A stretch of 64,000 nt of DNA, taken from positions 4,333,501 through 4,397,500 of the forward strand of contig NZ_CP013949.1 of the NCBI RefSeq assembly GCF_000296215.2, read 5' to 3'. This document shows positions 7,533 through 15,379 of this stretch, piece after piece; the first letter of the stretch is position 1, and each line of letters opens with the position of its first letter. The position numbers were made by a program, and so were the translations under genes. The stretch is from Bradyrhizobium sp. CCGE-LA001. Its GTDB lineage: Bacteria; Pseudomonadota; Alphaproteobacteria; Rhizobiales; Xanthobacteraceae. Below the pieces are notes generated by a model. The model did no database searches. It worked only from the letters and a program-made list of their open reading frames with translations, and was not told the origin of the DNA.

Positions 7533-9140
7533 TCAGCCTGCCTTCGTGCTATCGAGGTCGAGCAGGCCTCGCGCCTCGAGCTCGTCGCGCACCATGCGCT
7601 TCGGCACCTTGCCGTAGCCGGATTTCGGCAGCGCCTCCCAGAAAAAGAACCGCTTCGGCATCTTGTAGCGCGGCACCTTCGGGAGGAGGAACGCCGCCAT
7701 CTCGGCCTCGCTCACGGCCTGCGCGCCTTCGCGCGCGACGCAGACGGCGACGCCGACCTCGCCCCAGGTCGCATCGGGCACGCCCAGCACCGCGACCTCG
7801 CCGACGGCGGGATGGGTCAGGATCTTCTCCTCGATCTCGCGCGGATAGATGTTGGAGCCGCCGGAGATGTACATGTCGGAGGCCCGGCCGGTGATGTAGA
7901 CGAACCCCTCCTCGTCCATATGGCCGAGATCGCCGGTGCGGAACCAGCCGTTGCGGAACGCCTTCGCATTGGCTTCGGGGTTGTCGTAATAGCCCGCGAA
8001 CACCGCAGGCCCGATCACGCAGATCTCGCCGCTCTGGTTGGCTTTGAGCTCGTGGCCCTCGTCGTCCTGGATCGAGACCTGCATGCCGGTGCGCTCGAAG
8101 CCGCAGGTGCCGATCTTCGCGTGCGGGCCGTCTTCGGGATCGTGCAGCGCCGCCGGCAGCACGGTGATGTTGCCGGTGACCTCGCCAAGGCCGAAATACT
8201 GCACGATCACCTTGCCGAGCTTCTTCAGCGCCGCCTTCTGGTCCTCGCGATACATCGGTGCGCCCGCATAGATCACCTGGCGCAGCGAGGAATGATCGTA
8301 TTTGTCGGCAGCGGGATTCTCGACCATCATCTTCAGGATCGTCGGCACCGTGAAGAGATTGCTGACGCGGTGCGTCTCGATCAAGCGGAACGCCTCGTTG
8401 ATGTCGAATTTCTCGGTCGGCAGCAGCACAGTGCGCGCGCCGCGCGCGGTCTGCATCAGCTGATGCACGCCGGCGCCATGCGACAATGGTGCCACCACCA
8501 GCGAGGCATCCTGCTCGGTCGTGCCGGGCGTCAGGTCGGCAAGATGATTGGTCACCACAAAGCCCATCTGGCCGTGGGTCAGCACCGCCGCCTTGGAGCG
8601 GCCGGTGGTGCCGGAGGTGAAGAAGAACCAGCAGGGATCGTCGTGCTCGACCGCGACGTTCTCCACGGCAGCACCGGCCTGCGAGGCGATGGCATCGGCC
8701 ACCGAGCGCTCACCGAACGCAGCCTTGCCGTCGACGCTCCAGGTGAACTCGAGTGCGCCGCCCTTCACCGCCGCGGCATGTTCGGGGAAATCGACGTGGC
8801 ACAGGAACGCCTTCGCGCCGGAGGCCTCCGCGAGATAGCTGACCTCATCCGGCATCAGGCGGAAATTGGTGGGCACCCAGACCGCGCCGAGCCGGAACGC
8901 GGCGAACATCGAGAAGAACATCTCGTCGCCATTCTTGGAATGGACCAGGATGCGGTCGCCCTTGGCAATGCCGCGCGCGGCGAGCGCTGCGGCCAGCGCC
9001 GAGACCTGCGCATCGATCTGGTGCCAGGTCCAGGATTTGTCCCCCCAGACGAAGCCGGGGCGCGATCCATGCCGCCGCGCATTCTGGGTCAGCATATAGG
9101 CGAGATTCATCACGCGGCGGGACATGCGCAGGGGCTGCAT
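7533..9140 (-). CDS. Acyl-CoA synthetase (AMP-forming, ANL superfamily)
   Basis: A 535-residue adenylate-forming enzyme with all core motifs. The P-loop is FFTSGTTGRSKAAVLTHG at about 174-191. The A5 region is QYFGLGEVTG, with GLGE where YGxTE is usual. The ribose-binding Asp sits in WFRTGDLGHMDEEGFVYITG, the hinge follows at GRASDMYISGG, and the catalytic Lys is in PKSGYGKVPKR near 515. It would activate a carboxylic acid to acyl-AMP and then acyl-CoA. The substrate (medium/long-chain fatty acid or aryl acid) is not decided by sequence. An in-frame ATG at 9110 (codon 11) is a plausible alternative start. First gene of an operon with the PPC-domain gene. Confidence 0.9.
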   Translation of the reverse strand: MQPLRMSRRVMNLAYMLTQNARRHGSRPGFVWGDKSWTWHQIDAQVSALAAALAARGIAKGDRILVHSKNGDEMFFSMFAAFRLGAVWVPTNFRLMPDEVSYLAEASGAKAFLCHVDFPEHAAAVKGGALEFTWSVDGKAAFGERSVADAIASQAGAAVENVAVEHDDPCWFFFTSGTTGRSKAAVLTHGQMGFVVTNHLADLTPGTTEQDASLVVAPLSHGAGVHQLMQTARGARTVLLPTEKFDINEAFRLIETHRVSNLFTVPTILKMMVENPAADKYDHSSLRQVIYAGAPMYREDQKAALKKLGKVIVQYFGLGEVTGNITVLPAALHDPEDGPHAKIGTCGFERTGMQVSIQDDEGHELKANQSGEICVIGPAVFAGYYDNPEANAKAFRNGWFRTGDLGHMDEEGFVYITGRASDMYISGGSNIYPREIEEKILTHPAVGEVAVLGVPDATWGEVGVAVCVAREGAQAVSEAEMAAFLLPKVPRYKMPKRFFFWEALPKSGYGKVPKRMVRDELEARGLLDLDSTKAG

Positions 9141-9245
9141 CGGGCTTCCTCTTCGACGACGGGCGGCACGCCGGCCGTCCGCTCATTGCCGCCCATTTAT
9201 CGCCATCGCCAGCGCCCCTGCAAGGCCGCCGGGTGCACGGCTCCC

Positions 9246-9743
9246 CTACGGCTGCTTGAACGCAAACGGCGTCGCCGTGATGGCCTTGGTCTTCGAGCAG
9301 GCTTGCGGACCAAAGCCGCCGCAGAAGCTGCCATGCAGATCGAAGCGGACGGTGCGCGCGGCGCCGCGCTTCACCGATGGGGCCATGATCTTGTAGCGGA
9401 GGACGTAGCCGTCGAACACCTCGCGCATGCTGCCGTCCGGCAGAGTCACCAGGATCTTCATGACGCAGCCGCCGGTTCCGCAATACGTCGTCTCGCGATC
9501 ACCGCATTTGGTGTCCTGGAAATCGACGATGTAGTCCTCGCGACCGTCACCGGTCAGGTCGACCTTTCGCACCGTATCAGGCGCAAATGTCACCGGGCCA
9601 CCGTCCTGGCTCGCGCATTCCTCATTGGCAAAGCGCACGGCTTTCTGCACCCCAGGCGGATAGTCGGCCGGATTGAACGGCTTTGCGTCTTCGGCGCGCG
9701 CGGCCGAGGCGAACAGAGCCAGCATGATGATGAGACAACGCAT
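9246..9743 (-). CDS. Secreted hypothetical protein
   Basis: 165 residues with a short signal peptide (MRCLIIMLALFASAARAED). The mature part carries RKVDLTGDGREDYIVDFQD, a Ca-binding-like FG-GAP loop, and several Cys (ECASQDGG, TKCGDRETTYCGTGGC, SFCGGFGPQAC) that could form disulfides in the periplasm. I recognise the style from small secreted Bradyrhizobium proteins but no named family. It is divergent from the lipoprotein gene at 9838. Confidence 0.75.
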   Translation of the reverse strand: MRCLIIMLALFASAARAEDAKPFNPADYPPGVQKAVRFANEECASQDGGPVTFAPDTVRKVDLTGDGREDYIVDFQDTKCGDRETTYCGTGGCVMKILVTLPDGSMREVFDGYVLRYKIMAPSVKRGAARTVRFDLHGSFCGGFGPQACSKTKAITATPFAFKQP

Positions 9744-9837
9744 GCGCGTTTGTCGTCAGCGCGGTCACAATCGTTCAGGGAATTTTAAACATGATCGGCG
9801 CAACGTTCATCAGTTGTCGCGTACAGAGTACCCCATC

Positions 9838-10197
9838 ATGGTCAAAGCGCCGGCCCTTCTCCTATTGTCGCTGGCGCTCGCCGGATGTGCCGTGGGCCCG
9901 CAAGCGCAGCTTACGTCCGATCCAGCCTTCAAGCCTGCGCGCTATGCCTGGGATGGCGCCGGCGAGAATCCCAATCAGCCCCGTTCGACCTCGCGTGCGA
10001 CGCGCACTGCTGCGGCAGCCGAGCGCAACCGATCGCAGGCCGGGCTTGCCCCTTATTCGAAGGAATGGTGGCAGGCACAGGACGGCATCGAGGCCGACCA
10101 GGACGCCAGGGTCAACCGCTCCCTGGTCATCTGCCAGGGCTGTCTGCGCCCGCAGCCGCAGCCCGAAGATTCCAGGCTGGCCAAAGCGGGCGATTGA
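9838..10197 (+). CDS. Small lipoprotein, unknown function
   Basis: The ATG at 9838 opens MVKAPALLLLSLALAGC, a lipoprotein signal with lipobox LAGC (Cys at residue 17). About 119 residues in all. The mature part is hydrophilic with an Arg/Ala-rich stretch (RSTSRATRTAAAAERNRSQA) and a tail containing VICQGCLRPQPQ, a CxxC pair. The region just before the start (GGGAATTTTAAACATGATC) is AT-rich and may be promoter. No family recognised. The longer frame starting at 9673 lacks a signal and overlaps the divergent gene. Confidence 0.75.
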   Translation: MVKAPALLLLSLALAGCAVGPQAQLTSDPAFKPARYAWDGAGENPNQPRSTSRATRTAAAAERNRSQAGLAPYSKEWWQAQDGIEADQDARVNRSLVICQGCLRPQPQPEDSRLAKAGD

Positions 10198-10282
10198 ACC
10201 GAACAACCTCAACATCGGAAACCTGCCGACCCGACCGCGCGTTACGGCTTGGTGTGCGGCGCTGGCAGCTGGAGGTCGAGAC

Positions 10283-10558
10283 ATGAGCGACGTCGTCAAC
10301 AACAGAGACCATCACCGCTACGAGCTCGCGGTGGACGGCCATCTTGCGACAGAGCACTACAAGCTCGATGGCAAGGTGATCACCTTCGAGCATACGGACG
10401 TGCCGAAGGAGCTTGGCGGCAAGGGCATCGGCTCGAAGCTGGTGCAAGGCGCGCTCGACCAGATCCGCGCCGACGGATTGAAGCTGATCCCGCAGTGCCC
10501 GTTCGTGAAGGCGTGGATCGAGAAGCACCCGGACTATGCCGATCTCGTGACGCGATAA
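10283..10558 (+). CDS. GNAT-type N-acetyltransferase, YjdJ/Gtn10-like (copy 1)
   Basis: 91 residues from an ATG with GGAGG seven bases upstream. The compact YjdJ-type acetyltransferase domain is evident: HHRYELAVDGHLATEHYKLD, ITFEHTDVPKELGGKGIGSK (the acetyl-CoA pyrophosphate-binding loop GGKGIGSK), then LIPQCPFVKAWIEKHPDYADL, the conserved C-x-y-v-x-x-y-l-x-x-H-P end. Small GNATs of this class are predicted to acetylate small molecules or proteins; the substrate is unknown. A clear paralogue sits at 11315. Confidence 0.9.
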   Translation: MSDVVNNRDHHRYELAVDGHLATEHYKLDGKVITFEHTDVPKELGGKGIGSKLVQGALDQIRADGLKLIPQCPFVKAWIEKHPDYADLVTR

Positions 10559-10601
10559 GACAGGCCCACCGCCGCGACGGCGAACCTGCCGATGTCTTGA
10601 C

Positions 10602-10997
10602 CTATTGCCCATGCTTGAGCATGTCCTGGTCGTTCATATCCCAGTCCTGCCACAGCTGGAGTATACCGAGCAGCACCACCGCCGCGCCGAGGCTGGTGTG
10701 ATAGACGCGGAGGAAGCCGTCACCGGAATAGCCGATCACGTAGGGCGAGGCGATGAGCCACAGTCCGGCCAGGATCGTCGTCACCTCCTGCCAGCGCTGC
10801 AAGGCGACATATTCGAGCTGGCTGATGCCAAACACGATCAGACCGATTGCGACCGTGTTCAGGATCACCGTCTGATGTCCGGTGATCATCGGATCCTGGA
10901 TCGGAAACCACGGCGATGCCACGATCACCGCGCCGAGCAGCATCCCGCACCAGTCTTCCCATGTTCGATGAGTATTCAAGAAACCAAAATCCGACAT
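10602..10997 (-). CDS. SPW repeat membrane protein
   Basis: 131 residues from an ATG at 10997 behind GAAGGAGGG. Four membrane helices are arranged as two SPW-repeat units. The first contains VIVASPWFPIQDP and the second LWLIASPYVIGYSG, where the S-P-W/Y signature ends a helix. This is a widespread family of small inner-membrane proteins of unknown role. It lies between the two GNAT paralogues and is convergent with the first. Confidence 0.88.
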   Translation of the reverse strand: MSDFGFLNTHRTWEDWCGMLLGAVIVASPWFPIQDPMITGHQTVILNTVAIGLIVFGISQLEYVALQRWQEVTTILAGLWLIASPYVIGYSGDGFLRVYHTSLGAAVVLLGILQLWQDWDMNDQDMLKHGQ

Positions 10998-11314
10998 CGT
11001 ACCCTCCTTCGAAGAGGCATACGTCTGCGGCTGGCAATCATGACACTCCGAACGTCTAGCGACCCTGCCGGCCGCATTCGGGCGTATGTCCTCTCGAGGA
11101 CGTGGGAATCGAAGTTCGCCTTGCAAGAGCGACCGCGAGGATTATTTGCAGCCGTCGCATCATGCCTGCATGGCGAGACCTATATATTGCGCTGCGGCGG
11201 CAGCAGCGCGTTTGCAGATGCCTCCCTTGCGGCAATCGCCCTTGGTCCCACCTTGGCAAGGGCCGGCTCCGCCTCTTAGATCAGGAAGCAATCTGCAGTT
11301 CGGAAGGGTCCCGC

Positions 11315-11590
11315 ATGGCGGCTACAGTACGCGACAACAAGGACAGGAGCCGCTTCGAGCTCGATGTTGGCAGCGAGGTCGCCTTCGCCAATTACCGGCT
11401 GACGCCGTCGGCCGTGATCATCACCCACACCGAGACGCCGCGCGCGCTGCGCGGCCGCGGCATCGGCTCCGAGTTGGTCAAGGGCGCGCTGGACCTGATC
11501 CGCCGCGACGGCCGGAAGGTGATTGCCGGCTGCGGTTTCGTCGTCGATTATCTCGATAGGCATCCGGAGGATGCGGATCTTGTGGCCTGA
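11315..11590 (+). CDS. GNAT-type N-acetyltransferase, YjdJ/Gtn10-like (copy 2)
   Basis: 91 residues from an ATG preceded by GGAAGGG. It aligns end to end with the copy at 10283. NKDRSRFELDVGSEVAFANY matches the N-terminus, HTETPRALRGRGIGSELVKG carries the acetyl-CoA loop (GRGIGSE), and VIAGCGFVVDYLDRHPEDAD matches the C-terminal C...HP motif. Upstream in-frame sequence back to 11102 has no Shine-Dalgarno and is not conserved with copy 1. Substrate unknown. A strong hairpin follows the stop. Confidence 0.88.
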   Translation: MAATVRDNKDRSRFELDVGSEVAFANYRLTPSAVIITHTETPRALRGRGIGSELVKGALDLIRRDGRKVIAGCGFVVDYLDRHPEDADLVA

Positions 11591-11596
11591 TCGCAA

Positions 11597-11622
11597 AAGG
11601 GCCCGCGCGATGGCGGGCCCTT
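11597..11622. terminator. Bidirectional terminator hairpin
   Basis: Perfect 10-bp stem AAGGGCCCGC / GCGGGCCCTT with a 6-base loop, flanked by A-rich sequence on the left and TTA on the right. It sits 6 bases after the GNAT stop and 22 bases after the convergent DUF3597 stop, so it can serve both. Confidence 0.8.
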
Positions 11623-11644
11623 ACGGTTAAGACCGGGCGACCGG

Positions 11645-12031
11645 TCAGTGCTTGATCTCCGGCGGCAGCTTGCCGCCATTGGCAGCGAGCTTGGACATCA
11701 CCTGCTTGTGCAGCCAGACATTCATGCTCGCCGAGTCATTCATGTCGCCGGTGTAGCCCAGCTCCTTGGCGAGATCCTTGCGCGCGGCGAGGCTGGAATC
11801 GATATCGAGCGACTTCATGAGGTCGACGATGGAGGTGCGCCACTCCAGCTTCTCGCCCTTGTGCGCAGCCGCCGCCTTGTCGACGATCGCGGCAACATCA
11901 ACCGCTGCCATCGGGGCGGTGGCCGGCGCCGATGTGCCGGGCGCGCTGCTAGCGGGCGCGCTGCCGGCAGGCGCGGCGCTGGCCGGCTGGCTACCGAAGA
12001 TCGCGCCCATGATTTTCCCGAAAATGCTCAT
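11645..12031 (-). CDS. DUF3597 domain protein
   Basis: 128 residues from an ATG at 12031 with GGGGAG upstream. The N-terminus MSIFGKIMGAIFG is the standard DUF3597 opening, followed by an Ala/Pro/Ser-rich linker. The conserved C-terminal domain begins VDVAAIVDKAAAAHKGEKLE and contains WRTSIVDLMKSLDIDSSLAA, KELGYTGDMNDSASMNVWLH and a KLPPE end. The linker suggests a tethered globular domain; similar domains are distantly LysM/BON-associated. The biological role is unestablished. Confidence 0.9.
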   Translation of the reverse strand: MSIFGKIMGAIFGSQPASAAPAGSAPASSAPGTSAPATAPMAAVDVAAIVDKAAAAHKGEKLEWRTSIVDLMKSLDIDSSLAARKDLAKELGYTGDMNDSASMNVWLHKQVMSKLAANGGKLPPEIKH

Positions 12032-12367
12032 GTCTGCTCCCCAAAAAGGATCCGTTGGAAGGGCCTTGAGTGGCACTTATAGACGAAGTTACGTCGTGGC
12101 GCCCGCGAAGTTCCGCGGACCAGCACGCAGCATCAGCTTATCTGCGGCGAAATGACGGCCGAATGACATCACCGAGGTTGCACTGCGCCATCGAATTTCC
12201 CCCAAGCGTGAGGGACAGGACTGGGAATTGGGAGTACGCTCAACCTTCAGCTCGCGATTGCCTTTCCGGAATTCGCGTCTGGTCGGGAATCGCGAGAGTT
12301 CGAAGAGAGCGGCCGCTTGCGCCGTTGCCGGCGCGAGATCGACCGCGCGGCAAGGGAGCTAGCGACC
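12032..12367. other. 336-bp intergenic region, no feature recognised
   Basis: Divergent promoter region between the DUF3597 gene and the DUF2189 gene. I see no convincing ORF, repeat or regulator site; the last 30 bases contain the AAGGGAG Shine-Dalgarno of the DUF2189 gene. Confidence 0.5.
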
Positions 12368-13276
12368 ATGGCCACACTCTACCAGGGCGATGTCCCCACG
12401 GTGGCCCAGCCCGCGGAAGCGGCTGGACCGGTGATCCGGACCATCCAATTGTCCGACCTGCATGATGCGCTGAAGCGCGGCTGGGAGGATTTCAAGGCCG
12501 TTCCGAGCCACGCCATCATCCTCTGCGTGATCTATCCGGTGCTCGGCCTCGTGCTCGCCCGCGTGGTGATGGGCTATTCGGTGCTGCCGCTGCTGTTTCC
12601 GCTGGCCGCGGGCTTCGCGCTGATCGGCCCCTTCGCGGCACTTGGGCTGTATGAACTCTCCAGCCGGCGCGAACGCCACGAAGAGGCGACCGCCTGGGAT
12701 GCCATGGAGGTGCTGCGCTCGCCGTCGTTTGCTGCGATGCTCGGCCTCGGCACGCTGCTGCTCGCGCTGTTCGTGACCTGGGTTGCGACCGCGCAGGCGA
12801 TCTACATCGCGGCGTTCGGTTATGAGGGTGCGACCGGGATCTCGGATTTCATGACGCGCGTTCTGACCACCGAGCAGGGTTGGTGGCTGATCGTGGTCGG
12901 CTGCGGCGTTGGCTTCTTGTTCGCGCTCGCCGCGCTCTGCATCAGCGTCGTGTCGTTCCCGCTGATGCTGGACCGTCGTGCCGGCGCGTTCGAAGCGATG
13001 ACGACGTCGCTGCGCGTCGTCGCGACGAACCCGGTGCCGATGGCGGCCTGGGGCCTGATCGTGGCGGTGCTGCTGGCGCTCGGCACGATCCCGGCCTTCC
13101 TCGGCCTTGCCGTGGTGATCCCCCTGCTCGGCCACGCCACCTGGCATCTCTACCGCAAGGTGATCGTCTCCGAACCGGGTGCCCGTCCGGTGCCGCCTCC
13201 GCCGCATCGGCAGCGCAAGCCGGCGGCCGACTTCCCCGCCAACCTCTTCCCGTGGCGAAACAACACGGACGCCTGA
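12368..13276 (+). CDS. DUF2189 family integral membrane protein
   Basis: 302 residues from an ATG after AAGGGAGCTAGCGACC. A cytoplasmic N-terminus (TIQLSDLHDALKRGWEDFKA) is typical of DUF2189. It precedes six or so hydrophobic segments, among them HAIILCVIYPVLGLVLARVV, LPLLFPLAAGFALIGPFAAL, MLGLGTLLLALFVTWVATAQ, LIVVGCGVGFLFALAALCIS and AAWGLIVAVLLALGTIPAFL. The Pro-rich C-terminal tail is cytoplasmic. In other bacteria this family is often near cytochrome oxidase genes; none is nearby here. Function unknown. A strong hairpin follows. Confidence 0.88.
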   Translation: MATLYQGDVPTVAQPAEAAGPVIRTIQLSDLHDALKRGWEDFKAVPSHAIILCVIYPVLGLVLARVVMGYSVLPLLFPLAAGFALIGPFAALGLYELSSRRERHEEATAWDAMEVLRSPSFAAMLGLGTLLLALFVTWVATAQAIYIAAFGYEGATGISDFMTRVLTTEQGWWLIVVGCGVGFLFALAALCISVVSFPLMLDRRAGAFEAMTTSLRVVATNPVPMAAWGLIVAVLLALGTIPAFLGLAVVIPLLGHATWHLYRKVIVSEPGARPVPPPPHRQRKPAADFPANLFPWRNNTDA

Positions 13277-13287
13277 CAATGTCGTGA

Positions 13288-13322
13288 CGTGCGGCCCTGC
13301 CCGATTCGGACAGGGCCGCACG
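13288..13322 (+). terminator. Rho-independent-like terminator after DUF2189 gene
   Basis: Perfect 12-bp stem CGTGCGGCCCTG (13288-13299) and its complement (13311-13322) with an 11-base loop, followed by CCTTGCTTT. It lies 11 bases past the stop codon. Confidence 0.75.
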
Positions 13323-13395
13323 CCTTGCTTTGGCCGCGGTTACAACCGAGATTGCGTAGGCCGGTCAGATCACTTCACGGAATCCATTTCATCTG

Positions 13396-14220
13396 ATGAC
13401 CCCGACGATTTCTCGTCTCGCTCTCGCAGCTTTCGCCCTTTCCGCTTCAATCCTGTCAGCCCAGCCAGCGCTCGCCGCTGTTGCCTGCGGCTCGGGCAAT
13501 TTCGATGCCTGGCTTGCGGACTTCAAAACCGACGCCGCTGCCAAAGGCATCTCGCAGCAGGCGATCACCGCCGGGCTTGCCGGCGTGACGCTCGATCAGA
13601 ACGTGCTCAACCGCGACCGCTCGCAGAAGGTTTTCAGCCAGAGCTTCGAAGAGTTTTCGGGCCGCATGGTGCCGCCGCGCCTGCAGCGCGGCTCCAACAG
13701 GATGAAGCAGTACGGCTCCGTTTTGTCGCGCATCGAGCAGACCTACGGCGTCCCGGGCGAGATCTTGGTCGCGATCTGGGGTCTGGAGACCGATTTCGGC
13801 GTCAACACCGGCACGTTCGCAACGATCCGTTCACTGGCAACGCTGGCTTACGACTGCCGACGCTCCGAGTACTTTCGGGCCGAGCTCTTGGATGCCCTGC
13901 GCATCGTTCAGCGCAGTGACCTTGCGCCTGGCGACATGAAGGGCGCCTGGGCCGGCGAGCTCGGCCAGACCCAGTTCATGCCGTCGTCCTGGATGAAATA
14001 CGCCGTCGATTTCGATGGCAACGGCAAGCGCGATCTCTTGCACAACGCGCCCGACGTGCTCGCCTCCACCGCCAATTATCTCGCCGGTTATGGCTGGCAG
14101 CGCGGCAAGGATTGGCAGCCGGGCAGTCCCAACTTCGAGGTGCTCAAGCAGTGGAACAAGAGCGAGGTCTATTCCAAGACCGTCGCCTATTTCGCCGCCC
14201 AGCTGGCGCGAGCTCCCTGA
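13396..14220 (+). CDS. Lytic murein transglycosylase, MltB family
   Basis: 274 residues with a signal peptide (MTPTISRLALAAFALSASIL, cleavage near ALAA). The SLT_2/MltB domain fills the rest. The catalytic Glu sits in ILVAIWGLETDFGVNTG, the substrate groove includes AGELGQTQFMPSSWMKYAVD, and the end is NYLAGYGWQRGKDW. There is no lipobox Cys at the cleavage site, so it is probably soluble in the periplasm. There is no C-terminal peptidoglycan-binding domain either, so this is a minimal catalytic form. It cuts peptidoglycan glycan strands to 1,6-anhydroMurNAc ends. It stands alone and ends in a hairpin. Confidence 0.9.
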   Translation: MTPTISRLALAAFALSASILSAQPALAAVACGSGNFDAWLADFKTDAAAKGISQQAITAGLAGVTLDQNVLNRDRSQKVFSQSFEEFSGRMVPPRLQRGSNRMKQYGSVLSRIEQTYGVPGEILVAIWGLETDFGVNTGTFATIRSLATLAYDCRRSEYFRAELLDALRIVQRSDLAPGDMKGAWAGELGQTQFMPSSWMKYAVDFDGNGKRDLLHNAPDVLASTANYLAGYGWQRGKDWQPGSPNFEVLKQWNKSEVYSKTVAYFAAQLARAP

Positions 14221-14239
14221 ACCGATCGGGCAACTGAAT

Positions 14240-14268
14240 GAGGGCCGATCGCCCAGCGACCGGCCCTC
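14240..14268. terminator. Hairpin between convergent genes
   Basis: GAGGGCCG at 14240-14247 pairs with CGGCCCTC at 14261-14268. It lies 19 bases after the transglycosylase stop and 23 bases beyond the stop of the convergent gene, followed by TCTGAATT. Confidence 0.65.
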
Positions 14269-14291
14269 TCTGAATTGACGTCTCAACGCTT

Positions 14292-14555
14292 CTATTTGGC
14301 CGCGGAGGCCTGCATCGCCTTGTTCAGATGCGCACCGCACGCACCCATCTTGCCGTTGAGCAGGGAGTCCTGCGCAGCCGCGATCTCCTTCTGCGCGACG
14401 AGCTTGCTGTCACCGTCGGCCATGTTCTCGATCGCGGTTTCCGTCTTCTCCAGATTGGCCGAGCTGCAGCCGCCCGCGCTCCGCTTGGCAGCCTCGGCCG
14501 GCGGGAGAGCAAACACGACGGCGGCAATCGCGACAGCCCCGAGTAACTTCGTCAT
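14292..14555 (-). CDS. Small secreted protein, unknown function
   Basis: 87 residues from an ATG behind AAGGAAGG. Signal peptide MTKLLGAVAIAAVVFALPPA, cleavage near AEAA. The mature 65 residues hold two Cys (GGCSSANLEK and MGACGAHLNK) and helical, Ala/Lys-rich sequence (KLVAQKEIAAAQDSLLNGKM). The pattern suggests a disulfide-linked helical hairpin in the periplasm. I recognise the type from rhizobial genomes but not a named family. Confidence 0.8.
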   Translation of the reverse strand: MTKLLGAVAIAAVVFALPPAEAAKRSAGGCSSANLEKTETAIENMADGDSKLVAQKEIAAAQDSLLNGKMGACGAHLNKAMQASAAK

Positions 14556-15100
14556 GACGTTACCTTCCTTCTTGTCCTTCGCAGACCAGCGACATTGCCG
14601 GATTCTGCGACATGACTTTTGCTTGGGCGTGGCAACTTGTCGCAGTAAACTCCTCGCGAGAATTGCGTGAACTTGCGCCGGGCGCAGAGGCGTATGCGCA
14701 GGTTCCAGTTTTCATTACGTCACCGTAATGCTCACGCAGAAAGTGAACATATATTCACTCTTACAATCGGAGTCACATGCGAATCGCGCATGCGTGACTT
14801 GGGCCAAGACGCTGGCCCGGATTCCTAGCGGACAGGTGAACGCACCATATTTCCGGAAAGTCCAGAATCGCATTTCCTGGCCTAAGTCCGTGTATTCACG
14901 GTAATTAATGCTCCACCCGGGGCGTATTGCCCGCTACATGGGCAGGAGCGCCCTCGGGTTAAGCGTCCGTTACCGACGCTATGCATGCAACGCTTAGCTG
15001 CATCGCAACATCGGAACTTTCGCACTGCACCACTCCCACCTATATTCATTTCAACGATGAGGCTCGAGCAAGGGCTGAATCGAACTACAGGAGACTACCA
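14556..15100. other. 545-bp gene-free leader rich in inverted repeats
   Basis: No coding frame with support. The left third has the clustered palindromes listed separately (14713-14799). Further right, GGGCCA/TGGCCC around 14801-14818 and CCGTG/CACGG near 14890-14903 form small hairpins, and TTAA-N7-TTAC at 14959-14973 partly matches a CtrA box (weak). The region drains into the DUF1127 gene and may carry its promoter and a long 5' leader, or a small RNA. Confidence 0.5.
14713..14799. promoter_or_regulatory. Three consecutive inverted repeats (operator-like cluster)
   Basis: First: CATTACG (14713-14719), TCAC loop, CGTAATG (14724-14730), perfect. Second: AGTGAA (14742-14747), CATATA spacer, TTCACT (14754-14759), perfect. 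Third: AGTCAC (14771-14776) with GTGACT (14794-14799), enclosing ATGCG/CGCAT (14777-14781, 14787-14791). The spacing is close to helical turns. The second has the size of a dimeric regulator site. No regulator gene is adjacent, so the binder is unknown. Confidence 0.5.
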
Positions 15101-15253
15101 ATGCTGCTCTCGCTCATCCGCATGATCCAGGCTTTCCGGGACTATCAGCGCAATGTTGCCGAGCTGTCCCAGCTCAGCGATCGCGAACTGGCCGACATCG
15201 GCCTCGATCGCTCGGACATCCCGCGCGTTGCCGCCGGCCAGTATCAGGGCTGA
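15101..15253 (+). CDS. DUF1127 (YjiS-like) small protein
   Basis: 50 residues from an ATG after CAGGAG. The N-terminal amphipathic helix (MLLSLIRMIQAFRDYQRNVA) is followed by the DUF1127 core ELSQLSDRELADIGLDRSDI and an end resembling RVAAGQY. This Arg-rich mini-domain occurs in many alphaproteobacteria. In studied rhizobia and agrobacteria such proteins affect RNA turnover and phosphate or stress physiology; the role here is inferred only from family. A 545-base palindrome-rich leader precedes it, suggesting tight control. Confidence 0.9.
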   Translation: MLLSLIRMIQAFRDYQRNVAELSQLSDRELADIGLDRSDIPRVAAGQYQG

Positions 15254-15379
15254 TATCGTTCAGCCCTTCACCGGACGAACCGATAGCGCCCGCCTCGTGC
15301 GGGCGTTGTCGCATCTAGCGGCAGAAAACTCGATCTCGGCGATTCCACTCGTCGCCGAAAAGCGCTACCTGTCCGCCCC

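Noticed and set aside
6861..9788. 975-codon open frame on the plus strand
   Set aside because: It is the reverse complement of three well-supported minus-strand genes (PPC protein, acyl-CoA synthetase, secreted protein). Long antisense frames are expected in GC-rich DNA; the product is Arg/His/Ala-rich with no domain.
14959..14973. CtrA-like box TTAA-N7-TTAC ahead of the DUF1127 gene
   Set aside because: One base off the consensus and alone; such matches occur by chance in a 64-kb window.
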